Assembly: GCF_001895265.1 (NCBI RefSeq)
Contig: NZ_CP016796.1
Span: forward strand, 1,798,001-1,862,000
DNA from: Francisella uliginis
Lineage (GTDB): Bacteria > Pseudomonadota > Gammaproteobacteria > Francisellales > Francisellaceae
DNA length: 64,000 nucleotides
Direction of reading: 5' to 3'
The position numbers were made by a program, and so were the translations under genes. Below the pieces are notes generated by a model. The model did not search any database, was not told the origin of the DNA, and saw only the letters and a program-made list of their open reading frames with translations. How positions within the stretch are numbered: position 1 is the stretch's first letter; each line of letters starts with the position of its first letter. Below are positions 9,801 to 17,325 of this stretch, one piece after another.

Positions 9801-10449
9801 TGCAAGTACTCTTATAGAAATTCTTAACTTTTTCAGTAGAAAACCAATTAACTGCCGCATTATTCAACAAAAACTTAATTATTTTTGAAAGATTCTGGAT
9901 ATATTGACTATTTTTATGCCTAGTTGTATTTCCTAGAGCATCATCAACATCAACAATCAATTGAATATTATTTGCTTTTAAAAAAGATACTAGTTCAACA
10001 GCCTTTGAATAATCTGTAACAGCATATCTTTGGACTATACATACATTGTAACCGATAATATCTGACAAATTATATTTATCTTCTAGCACATCAAACTCAA
10101 CCTTATGTTTAATATACCCTAGTGTTAGTGGACTTATAATTCTTATATATGATGAAGCCTCACCTTTCTTAATTCCACCCGGAATAATAGCACACACCCT
10201 AATCTTTTCAGTAATACTGACATTATTAACACAATTTTCTTCTGTTGTATTGATTATATGAGTATTACTTGTTATATGTTCATTTATTGAGCCAGTTTTT
10301 TGAAATAGTCTTCCTTCAGCGATTTTAATGTTAGAATTAATAATGGTTGATAGAAATGGTTCCTGCTGTTTAAGCTGCCTATATAATGATAAAGCTTTCT
10401 CATAATTGCCTTCCATAAGCTCCATATTTGCTTTCTTCAATAAACTCAT
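6820..10449 (-). CDS. Three-part capsule glycosyltransferase / RgpF-like / CDP-glycerol glycerophosphotransferase fusion
   Basis: The protein has 1209 residues. Residues 1-45 are TPR-like. Residues about 83-420 are a GT4-like glycosyltransferase (VDVDDALGN at 166-174 and a FLDYLAIGILPVLSE region at 343-357). Residues 433-505 hold two YLDEYVDI/PILHY-type linker repeats often seen between glycosyltransferase domains. Residues about 523-750 resemble rhamnan-synthesis protein RgpF (ICLFAGYDKDG, then a VYFLSDSQL segment). Residues about 840-1209 are a TagB/TagF-type domain with NLWHGIPFKRIG (932-943), LTGLPRHD, LYAPTFR (1030-1036), TDYSSCFVDF (1110-1119) and a terminal F-x-DG-x-SS-x-RIV. The expected output is rhamnose- or hexose-linked glycerol phosphate. 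The gene is flanked by tagD (three bases) and overlaps the methyltransferase gene by four bases. The exact linkages cannot be read from sequence. Confidence 0.85.
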   Translation of the reverse strand: MSLLKKANMELMEGNYEKALSLYRQLKQQEPFLSTIINSNIKIAEGRLFQKTGSINEHITSNTHIINTTEENCVNNVSITEKIRVCAIIPGGIKKGEASSYIRIISPLTLGYIKHKVEFDVLEDKYNLSDIIGYNVCIVQRYAVTDYSKAVELVSFLKANNIQLIVDVDDALGNTTRHKNSQYIQNLSKIIKFLLNNAAVNWFSTEKVKNFYKSTCKKQLVIPNALDPRFWPNKFSASQNIEIKDKIKFLYMGTRTHEDDFYSLAYPAFEKLYEKYPDKFEVSVLGGVSTEKENSWLKFIKFSDKNISYYDFMKIMDKLTGYHVGIAPLVDDDFNICKTDIKFLDYLAIGILPVLSELTPYSGEKIGEYSVRVNNNRWFEELCNIIENKNLILDKLKGSRAYVWQERSIESIAIQQIQSMNYSKEIVKNSGLFDQSFYLDEYVDIAKAKVDPILHYCNFGWKENRLPSYKIDVYWYQEEYLQNSIHDINPILHYELIGKKKGYKLKPDYPKLKKKIVLKENPKRICLFAGYDKDGVIDESVIIFIKELSNYCDVYFLSDSQLQDEQIEKLKPYVKGAWAYRHGEYDFGSYKRLAKYHIGWNEIEKYDELLFVNDSSYLINSLDEVFKKMDSKETSWWGMQATKGLYATRNKPSNKFKKEILISKIKENYLKDYFQENLFDFHIGSYFLSFRKNVIKDKKFQNFINNISKQKDKKRLIMKYEIGLTKYLISSGYDFETFMDHLYPFQPVYTNNIYKMIKKGFPFFKRFFLTENHYKEKKLYTWEDELQKLRPSLDIAPIRSNVYRVADASKLYKNLNIDNYGELFTDVEFSELDKKSKVKKGVWIFPVCAYNHGFDDNTRAVFEEVKNDSKIKKIILFRSRHVNVDGTNVEILPLYSKKSQEYLLVSEFLFVKHSPVINIPFPLDDKKHKFINLWHGIPFKRIGVASLDTQSKLDSIINVHNSKCYAVISSSDIDRLAMSASFYPLKYSDIWLTGLPRHDFIIKQESDLPKELRDDICRLNRILDGRKLILYAPTFRNAQKEAYYNFSEEEKKVLYKYLEKNNLVLGIREHMADTSNSYSSQLVNSNVINMGSAKFETIEPIYRKTDLLITDYSSCFVDFMLTNKPMISFAYDYEAYREKERGTFYDLNFVFPGDICDNVEQLIESLQKYHYNGYKPNDSSYFIKKQIFHKFTDGKSSKRIVDCINQIER

Positions 10450-12023
10450 AACAACAAATCCTCCTTAAAATAAATATCAGGAGAAACACATCCTTCTCTA
10501 TTTATATACTTTTCAACATTTATTATTTTATTCATATATTCATCAACTATTTTTTTGTAATTTTCTATTAAAATCATATTTTGACAATTAAGATTCTTTA
10601 CAACCATCAATCCTGTCGGGTAAACATCCAAATATATTATTTCCAAATCTGGTCTATATTTTTCTATTATACTCGACAGTTTCCACACATCTCCCGTCCA
10701 ATTCCTCGTCCTCCTACTTCTATCAGCTTGAGCAAGATGCCCTGGATAAATATCATCAATTGCAATTACCGTATCTTTTGTAGAATATCTTTCAATATTT
10801 ATAAAATCTCTTAAAGCATATTCGAACAAATGCATTCCATCGATAAAAGCAAAATCAATAGACTTAGTTAATATTTCATTCGCATTAGTAGCAAAAAAAA
10901 CATCACTTGTTTTCTGAACAATTTCATGATTAGCCTCCAACTTATGACATATCCTTGGCATAGGATCGATGCCTATTGATCTGCATGTAGCTAAAACCAA
11001 ACTCCTACCAGTTTCAACACCCACTTCCAAATATAACTTAGGATTCAAAATCTGATGAATTTTTTGTAAAACTTTATATCTATCATCAGTTCCTCTTACA
11101 AATTCCTCTTCATTCGTACCTTTTGGAAATGCTCCAATTCTTTTGTAAGCTTGAGAAAGTCTTTCATAAAAAAATTGAGGCATATTTTCTTCCAAACTAG
11201 AAGCCACTTGTTGCCAATACCTAATAGCTTCATCATAGTTACGACTATACTGTGCAATTTCAGCTAAACAAATTAATAACAATTGTCTTTTAGAAACAAT
11301 ATCACTAGCTTGCTCTAAAATAGATTTTGTTGTCTTCTTTTCATTTTCAATATATAAAACTTGCTGCTGAAGCTCTTTGTTTTTATTCTCCAATTGGATT
11401 CTAGTCTCATTAAGTTCTTTTTTATAATCCCTAACATATACAGCCATGCCCATTGCACAAAAATGATCTTCTAAAAAAGTAACCAATTTAAAATTTTTTG
11501 TTCTTAGATAAACTGATAGTTCATCCTCAGAAATTTCTGGAATACCTCTTTTCACAACTCTCGCAGCTATTACTGTTATGCCCAATTGATCTAAATCAAG
11601 ATCTTTTACTTTATCTAGAGTTCCAATCTGATCGACAATTAAAAATTTAGACCCACCCTTACGAGTATTTTCTTGAAAAAAACCACCTAAACTTTTAGAA
11701 TGCAATCGTCTGACGGATTGAACCTTAATATCAGGCGTTATACTTTTTAAAATCTCAGGAGATATAGTAGAACTCAAATGCTTAATGTCTACTTCATAAA
11801 ACTCAACCTCCCCCCCTTTATTCGATAAGATAATCTCGTAGTCACTCCAACTATTTGGAAGACGATTTTTCACTTTATTAGAAATATAATGAATTTTAGC
11901 ATCATAATTATTTAATACATCAATATAACTAGAGACATCTGATTCTATTAAAATAATATCTGACGGTTCAAATTGATTACATAAATAAGGAAGTATATAT
12001 CCAATCTTACTCTTAAACATCAC
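10446..12023 (-). CDS. Coiled-coil protein with C-terminal class I methyltransferase domain
   Basis: The protein has 525 residues. Residues 1-200 are not recognised. About 205-245 is a short coiled coil rich in Glu, Lys and Gln. About 250-310 contains a TPR-like helical pair (LAEIAQYSRNYDEAIRYWQQVASS). The C-terminal part is a Methyltransf_24-like SAM domain: LYLEVGVETGRSLVLA is the glycine-rich SAM loop, GIDPMP the acidic-loop position, and FAFIDGMHLFEYALRDF the motif typical of this family. O-methylation of a capsule sugar or of a glycerol phosphate residue is the natural guess from location, but it is inference. It overlaps both neighbours by four bases, so it is tightly coupled in the operon. 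Confidence 0.75.
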   Translation of the reverse strand: MMFKSKIGYILPYLCNQFEPSDIILIESDVSSYIDVLNNYDAKIHYISNKVKNRLPNSWSDYEIILSNKGGEVEFYEVDIKHLSSTISPEILKSITPDIKVQSVRRLHSKSLGGFFQENTRKGGSKFLIVDQIGTLDKVKDLDLDQLGITVIAARVVKRGIPEISEDELSVYLRTKNFKLVTFLEDHFCAMGMAVYVRDYKKELNETRIQLENKNKELQQQVLYIENEKKTTKSILEQASDIVSKRQLLLICLAEIAQYSRNYDEAIRYWQQVASSLEENMPQFFYERLSQAYKRIGAFPKGTNEEEFVRGTDDRYKVLQKIHQILNPKLYLEVGVETGRSLVLATCRSIGIDPMPRICHKLEANHEIVQKTSDVFFATNANEILTKSIDFAFIDGMHLFEYALRDFINIERYSTKDTVIAIDDIYPGHLAQADRSRRTRNWTGDVWKLSSIIEKYRPDLEIIYLDVYPTGLMVVKNLNCQNMILIENYKKIVDEYMNKIINVEKYINREGCVSPDIYFKEDLLL

Positions 12024-13891
12024 TCTCTACCCTTAACATATTTTTTAAAAGCTTTTCTTACTGCAAAAGGCCATGTAAGTAAGCCCAATGGCGTCATAAA
12101 ACAATGCATAATCTCATTACCAAGATGGTAAGTTAGATGCTTCTTTAGTTTTTCAACCTCATAGTAATCAGCGTAAGTATAAAGTGGTGGAAGTTTAGGT
12201 TTACCTTTTTGTTCTCTTGTCCAACGTCTTTTCTCTGCTAAGAGCTTAAACGGCAACTTAAAGCAACCAGAGACACTATTATAATTAGCCATTATCACCA
12301 CACCTAACCTATAACTAAGATAACCTTTAAATCTATTCGCAGCACCATAACACATAGAAGTTGATTCAACTGGCTTATTTTTTGTTAATTTACCAGTAAG
12401 ATAAGCTTTCTCGAGCTCTTCTTGCATACTAAGAATTTGACACAACAGTGAATCATTCTCTTCTGCTAATTTTCTCACATTTTCTTCTAACTTATTTCTA
12501 GAGTCTAAAACATCACTTTGCTGTTTAATTTTTTGCTCCAGATCAGAATTTTTTTGCTCCAAATCAGAATTTTTTTGCTCCAAATCAGAATTTTTTTGCT
12601 CCAGATCAGAATTTTTTTGCTCCAGATCAGAATTTTTTTGCTCCAGATCAGAATTTTTTTGCTCCAGATCAGAATTTTTTTGCTTATATTCAATTTCTAA
12701 ATTCTTTCTAGCTTCATCTATCTTTTTATTTTGCTCTGTTAATAGTTTTGTCTGATCTACAACATTATTTAGCCTTTTTTCAATATCATTCTTTTGTTTC
12801 TCTAAGTTCTGTAACTGTGATTTTACCACATTTTTATCTTTATATAACTTCTCCAATTCCTCCTGTCCTTGAAATAAGCTTTCCATCAGAATCTCATTTT
12901 CATCACCAGCCTGCTTCAACTTCATATCTATCTTATTTTTCTGCTCTTTTATACTAGAGTTTTCAACATTTAATACTTGTAGTTGCTTTTCACTTTGCTG
13001 GCATTTTACCTCGAGGTTTTTAACAACCTTAATATCACTATTCCTTTTAATTAGAGCATTAACAATACACTCTTGATTATCATTATTGTCATAACCCACA
13101 TAATCTTGTGGCAGTACAGCTACAGATTGCAACTCATCAAACATATCTGTAAGTTGTGTATTCTTCTTGATTAACTGTTCAATTAGATAATCACTAACCT
13201 CATCATAACCTGAGCTCTTTTTTTCTTTGTCATCTACATTTACTACGGCGTCAGTCGATAAGATATTTACTAGTGACAGCTGACTCTCTAACTGCTCAAT
13301 ATACTCCTTAGCATTACAACTAACTTGTTCCGAACTTACCAATATTGACTCCTCAATATTTTGATAAAAGAACTGTAGTAGAGCCTCATTATACTTAATA
13401 TAATCAGATATCTTATCTTGTAATAACTTATTAGAAATATCAGCAACACCATTCAGTAATCGTTTGATAAAACTCTGTGGTGAATTATACACAAGTATAA
13501 AAGCCAAATTTGGGTCTACCTCCCTCCAATAGTTCAATATTGATACGGCATCAGAGTCAGACCAACCCCACAGCTTATTATCCATATTACTCATCATAAG
13601 ATCCAGTGCCAAATTATTCCACACTGGAGCCACCTCTAGTTGATCATACGATTGCTCACTAACATTATTAGACTTCTTAATAACCTTTGAAATCTCTGTT
13701 GCCCTGAGCTGCTCTTTTCTAAGATCAGCTGCCTTAACCATACCACCACTATTAAGCAACCTCTCAACTCTCTCGTATCCAGATAACTGATGACCCACTA
13801 TCAGCAATCTATTCACATTCTTCGATTTATACTTACCAACTTGATCTATATCTTTTGATTCATATCTAATAACTTGTCTTCGATTTCTCAT
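12020..13891 (-). CDS. Large coiled-coil protein with sulfotransferase-like N terminus
   Basis: The protein has 623 residues. The first 200 residues resemble the sulfotransferase fold: LLIVGHQLSGYERVERLLNSGGM at 28-50 sits where the 5'-phosphosulfate loop lies, and DPNLAFILVYNSPQSF at about 126-141 resembles the 3'-phosphate loop, although the usual Arg is missing. Residues about 220-500 are a long coiled coil that includes seven exact QKNSDLE heptads encoded by 21-bp tandem repeats. The last 120 residues are a conserved-looking basic tail containing two repeats of a YLSYRLG/HLTYHLGNEIM type. It may act as a scaffold that organises the capsule enzymes. Sulfotransferase activity is unproven and may be lost. 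It is the second gene of the operon, 21 bases after kpsD1. Confidence 0.6.
   Translation of the reverse strand: MRNRRQVIRYESKDIDQVGKYKSKNVNRLLIVGHQLSGYERVERLLNSGGMVKAADLRKEQLRATEISKVIKKSNNVSEQSYDQLEVAPVWNNLALDLMMSNMDNKLWGWSDSDAVSILNYWREVDPNLAFILVYNSPQSFIKRLLNGVADISNKLLQDKISDYIKYNEALLQFFYQNIEESILVSSEQVSCNAKEYIEQLESQLSLVNILSTDAVVNVDDKEKKSSGYDEVSDYLIEQLIKKNTQLTDMFDELQSVAVLPQDYVGYDNNDNQECIVNALIKRNSDIKVVKNLEVKCQQSEKQLQVLNVENSSIKEQKNKIDMKLKQAGDENEILMESLFQGQEELEKLYKDKNVVKSQLQNLEKQKNDIEKRLNNVVDQTKLLTEQNKKIDEARKNLEIEYKQKNSDLEQKNSDLEQKNSDLEQKNSDLEQKNSDLEQKNSDLEQKNSDLEQKIKQQSDVLDSRNKLEENVRKLAEENDSLLCQILSMQEELEKAYLTGKLTKNKPVESTSMCYGAANRFKGYLSYRLGVVIMANYNSVSGCFKLPFKLLAEKRRWTREQKGKPKLPPLYTYADYYEVEKLKKHLTYHLGNEIMHCFMTPLGLLTWPFAVRKAFKKYVKGRE
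12535..12681 (-). repeat. Seven tandem 21-bp repeats encoding QKNSDLE heptads
   Basis: The pentamer GCTCC recurs at 12535, 12556, 12577, 12598, 12619, 12640 and 12661, exactly 21 bases apart. Each unit ends with seven T on the plus strand. The only internal variation is CCAGAT versus CCAAAT. Because the unit is seven codons, copy-number change alters coiled-coil length by one heptad and keeps the reading frame. The A7 run in every unit is also a potential frameshift site. Confidence 0.97.
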
Positions 13892-13912
13892 ACAACATCC
13901 TTTTCATTCACC

Positions 13913-15706
13913 CTAAATAGGCGCGATAAATACTCTAGCAGCAAATGCTATCTGGAATACTATCTGTGCTATCGTAGCCATTATAGGTAGTGCCTCCGAC
14001 ATACCCTCATTTGGTACTATTATCTGATCTCCAGGTCTAACTGCCACAGAATGCGAAAAGAATGATGAGAACATTCCCATACTAACCTTCTCAGCAGTAC
14101 CATCTTCATGTAACAATAGCACATACCCAGTCTCAGCACTCGGAGTATAGCCACCAACCGCATTTATATAATCTTCTATACCAAACTTCTTATTATAATT
14201 AATCGCCATAGGTGCCATAACTTGGCCACTAATTGTAATTACCTGATTCTCATTTGGTATATTAATCACATCATTATTCTGTAGCGCTATCTGTGCCCAT
14301 TTATCCTTAGGTCCTACTATAACTTGACCCTTCGGCTGGACTTTCTTAGCTTTCTCTACAAATGTCGATACTAAGCCTGCATACTGCTGTTGCATCGCTA
14401 AACCATCTTTTGTCAATGCACTCTTTGTGTATGCCTGTTGTTCAAGATAATTCAAACTCGCATTAATAGCAGCCTTCTGTGCTGCAGCTACACTCTTTCT
14501 AAATAACTGTAAATTATTAACATCTGCCGTTGATCTAAACTTCAACCTCTCAACCACATCTTCCAATGTAGTGCCTAAAGGAACAACAAACTGATGTGGC
14601 CCTAAAATAGCCCCACTAACTGAAACTGTTAACTGTTTAATATTTTGATCCGATGTCAACGTAACATCTTCACCACCCTCTATTGTTTGACCTACAACGT
14701 CACTAAGCGGAATATATTTATTCGTAGGATTTAAACCTCTATTATCTTCTATAAGCACATAAGTAGCATCAGGTTTAGCACCAGCCAACTTAATCAAACT
14801 AGATAATTCAAATTTACCATCTTTAGGTTCATATAAAGCAGGAGTCTTAACCTGTCCTATAACACTGATAGATGCTTCTTTTGGCCTAACAACTATACTG
14901 TCACCTTGTTGAAGCTGAGAAAATGGCATAACACCATCTAATAGAAAGTTATACAAATCTATATGCGATATAACTTTACCATTTCTAACTAAATCAACAT
15001 GTCTAAAACTACCCTGTTTAGTTAATATACCTCCAGCCTTACATAAAAAGTAAAGTGCCGAATCTGATGACATACCATCATACAAACCAGGCTTAGCAAC
15101 ATAACCAGACACAAAAACCTGCACAGGTTGTGCACTCATTAAATTGGCATATACAGTGACATTCTTCTCAAATGTCTTCTTCAAAGCAGCGCTTATTACA
15201 TGATTAAGCTCTTTATTAGGAACATCCGCAACGTGTACAGGACCAACTTTAGGAATAAATATATTACCTTGGCTATCCACTTGAGCAACTGTTGTATATT
15301 CATATGCTCCCCATATAGATAATGATATCTTATCTCCTATACTTATTAGATAATTGGGATTATATAATGCAATCTGAGGTAATCCTAAGCATTGATTACT
15401 AAATAAATTAGCCCCAAATACATTCAAATGCATTAGTTGACCAATATTGTCTTCATTTATAATCTTGTTAGAAAACTGACTACCATCCTTATCCTCTATC
15501 CTGTGTCCAGGATCCATCGCCGTAACTGATGCTAAACCTGCATCCATTGACCTAGGAGGATTTTTTTTTGAATCTGGCAAACCAGCCCCATCAGCTGCAA
15601 GCGTATCAAACTCTCCCATACCTGGAATGGTAAGATCTGAAGCAGCATAAGAGATTACCACAACAGCAAAAACAAAAAACAAAGTTAAAACTAATTTTCT
15701 AGTCAT
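13913..15706 (-). CDS. kpsD: KpsD/Wza-type capsule polysaccharide export protein, copy 1
   Basis: This 597-residue periplasmic/outer-membrane export protein has an N-terminal signal peptide (KLVLTLFFVFAVVVISYAA). An LSIWGAYEYTTVAQVDSQGNI region marks the polysaccharide export domain. SLBB-type segments follow (FVSGYVAKPGLYDG, ISVIGQVKTPALYEPKDG, VSGAILGPHQF, ITISGQVMAPMAINYNKKFG). The C terminus ends with a hydrophobic stretch (IAQIVFQIAFAARVFIAP). KpsD works with KpsE to pass capsule from the ABC transporter across the envelope. It is near-identical to the protein at 20635-22467 beyond about residue 60, but the N termini differ. It heads the minus-strand operon and is divergent from kpsM. 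An A9 run (plus-strand T run 15561-15569) lies near codon 47. Confidence 0.9.
   Translation of the reverse strand: MTRKLVLTLFFVFAVVVISYAASDLTIPGMGEFDTLAADGAGLPDSKKNPPRSMDAGLASVTAMDPGHRIEDKDGSQFSNKIINEDNIGQLMHLNVFGANLFSNQCLGLPQIALYNPNYLISIGDKISLSIWGAYEYTTVAQVDSQGNIFIPKVGPVHVADVPNKELNHVISAALKKTFEKNVTVYANLMSAQPVQVFVSGYVAKPGLYDGMSSDSALYFLCKAGGILTKQGSFRHVDLVRNGKVISHIDLYNFLLDGVMPFSQLQQGDSIVVRPKEASISVIGQVKTPALYEPKDGKFELSSLIKLAGAKPDATYVLIEDNRGLNPTNKYIPLSDVVGQTIEGGEDVTLTSDQNIKQLTVSVSGAILGPHQFVVPLGTTLEDVVERLKFRSTADVNNLQLFRKSVAAAQKAAINASLNYLEQQAYTKSALTKDGLAMQQQYAGLVSTFVEKAKKVQPKGQVIVGPKDKWAQIALQNNDVINIPNENQVITISGQVMAPMAINYNKKFGIEDYINAVGGYTPSAETGYVLLLHEDGTAEKVSMGMFSSFFSHSVAVRPGDQIIVPNEGMSEALPIMATIAQIVFQIAFAARVFIAPI
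15369..15543 (-). repeat. Near-identical 175-bp tract shared with kpsD copy 2 (22091-22265)
   Basis: By eye the 175 bases here and at 22091-22265 differ at only one base (T versus C), whereas the rest of the two kpsD genes differ by frequent synonymous changes. The tract ends abruptly where the two signal-peptide regions diverge. This is what a recent gene-conversion event would leave. Confidence 0.8.
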
Positions 15707-15847
15707 AGAATCCTAAGAACTTCTGCTATAGATAAATAATAAAATATGTAGTATATTATTACTTAAAGTTTTTGTAAATTCAATTTAAAAATAATTTAAC
15801 AACAACATAATTTAACATTATTAAAAAGTAAGTGATTAAATACCAAC
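15707..15847. promoter_or_regulatory. Divergent intergenic region between kpsD1 and kpsM
   Basis: These 141 bases separate the start of the minus-strand polymer operon and the plus-strand exporter operon, so promoters for both must lie here or overlap the genes. It is very AT-rich with TATATTATT and TAAAATATG-type stretches. No clean minus-35/minus-10 pair, operator or ops (RfaH) element was recognised, so the call rests on gene orientation. Confidence 0.5.
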
Positions 15848-16642
15848 ATGTCAGAACTAAAAAAAAACTTAATTCAACATAAAAATGTCATCTGGGCTCT
15901 TCTAAACCGCGAAGTAACAACAAAGTTCGGCGATAGCTATTTCAGTTACGCATGGATAATAATAGAACCAATATTACAAGTGGGAATTTTTTTTGTTATT
16001 TTCTACTGGATGGGGCGTTCAACAGGAAACATACCTATAGTACTTTTTCTTCTGACAGGCATAATCCCATTTTACTTCTTGCAAAAATCTGTTATAGCTT
16101 GCTCAAAATCAATATCTTCCAATAAAGGACTACTATCATATAGGCAGGTTAAAATAATAGATACAATTATCGCTAGAATTCTTTTAGAGTGTGCTATAAC
16201 TTTTTCTGTTTTCATTTTATGCGGCTGCTTAATGACACTATATCTAAATCAAACTATAACTATCTACTATCCATTTAGAATATTTTTCTCCTTTTTTGCA
16301 TTAATAATGATGTCATTAGGACTCTCTCTTTTATTTGCAATATTAGATTATTATTACATAGACCTAAATAAGTTTTTAGGTATTTTATTTAGGTTTCTAT
16401 ATTTCACATCAGGAGTCTTTTTTAGCCTCAATGATCTTCCACAAAAAGCTGCTTATTACTTTTCTTTTAATCCAATATTTCAATGTATTGAGATAATAAG
16501 ATCTGCTTTTGATATAAATAATTTACCTCAGTATTTAAGCTATAATTATACAATAACATTTTCAATAGCTTACCTATTCTTAGGCACCTTATTTTACTAT
16601 GTTGCTAGGAACAATGTATTAAAGAACGATCGCTCAAGGTAA
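15848..16642 (+). CDS. kpsM: Capsule ABC transporter permease KpsM
   Basis: The 264-residue integral membrane protein is of the ABC-2 polysaccharide-export permease class, with about six hydrophobic segments. The N-terminal LLNREVTTKFGDSYFSYAWIIIEPILQ and the central GIIPFYFLQKSV and ISSNKGLLSYRQVKIID segments are typical of KpsM/BexB/CtrC. It moves the lipid-linked capsule chain across the inner membrane together with KpsT. The ATPase gene follows after four bases. First gene of the exporter operon. Confidence 0.93.
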   Translation: MSELKKNLIQHKNVIWALLNREVTTKFGDSYFSYAWIIIEPILQVGIFFVIFYWMGRSTGNIPIVLFLLTGIIPFYFLQKSVIACSKSISSNKGLLSYRQVKIIDTIIARILLECAITFSVFILCGCLMTLYLNQTITIYYPFRIFFSFFALIMMSLGLSLLFAILDYYYIDLNKFLGILFRFLYFTSGVFFSLNDLPQKAAYYFSFNPIFQCIEIIRSAFDINNLPQYLSYNYTITFSIAYLFLGTLFYYVARNNVLKNDRSR

Positions 16643-16646
16643 TAAA

Positions 16647-17300
16647 ATGATAGAGTTAAAAAATGCTACTAAGTTTTACAATATAAAAGGGAAAAAACAT
16701 TATATATTAGACAATGTTAGTTATAGATTTCCTTCAGGGAAAAGCATTGGTTTACTTGGAGCAAATGGGGCTGGAAAGTCTACCTTACTGCGTCTTCTAG
16801 GAGGTATAGAATTACCTAATGCTGGCAAGATAATAACAACTAGTAGTATATCTTGGCCAGTAGGATTAAGCGCTGGATTCCAAGGTAGCCTAACTGCTAG
16901 AGAAAATATAAAATTTGTATGTCAAATACATGGCAAGAATATTAAAGAAGCTAAACGCATAGCCGACTTTGTCTATGACTTTGCAGAAATTGACGATTTC
17001 TTTGATATGCCTGTAAAATCATATAGCTCTGGAATGAAAAATAGAGTAAACTTTGGACTCTCGATGGCTTTTGATTTTGATTATTATCTTGTTGATGAAG
17101 TAACAGCCGTTGGGGATGCTAAATTTAAAGCAAAAGCAAAAAAAGAGTTTGATAAAAAGAGAAAATCTTCATGTGTAATTATGGTCTCCCATAGCATGAG
17201 TGAACTTAAAAAAAATGTAGACATCGGAGTTCTGTTAAAAGATGGAAAAATATCCATCTATGAAAATATAGATGATGCAATAAATGAATACCAAAAATAA
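16647..17300 (+). CDS. kpsT: Capsule ABC transporter ATPase KpsT
   Basis: The 217-residue nucleotide-binding subunit is of KpsT/BexA length. Walker A is GANGAGKST at about 38-46, the ABC signature is the short YSSGM form at about 130, and Walker B is YYLVDEV at about 149. The H-loop is VSHSM. It lacks the extra C-terminal sugar-recognition domain of Wzt-type ATPases, which agrees with group 2 capsule export of a reducing-end lipid-linked chain. It sits between kpsM and kpsE. Confidence 0.94.
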   Translation: MIELKNATKFYNIKGKKHYILDNVSYRFPSGKSIGLLGANGAGKSTLLRLLGGIELPNAGKIITTSSISWPVGLSAGFQGSLTARENIKFVCQIHGKNIKEAKRIADFVYDFAEIDDFFDMPVKSYSSGMKNRVNFGLSMAFDFDYYLVDEVTAVGDAKFKAKAKKEFDKKRKSSCVIMVSHSMSELKKNVDIGVLLKDGKISIYENIDDAINEYQK

Positions 17301-17325
17301 TTTACAATAAGATAGCATATAGAAA

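Noticed and set aside
12535-12681. Possible CRISPR array
   Set aside because: The 21-bp units are contiguous with no unique spacers and lie inside a coding frame.
12505-12700. Short open frames on both strands consisting of repeated KKILIWS or LLQIRIF units
   Set aside because: They arise because the 21-bp repeat is a multiple of three, so all frames stay open. The supported frame is the large coiled-coil protein.
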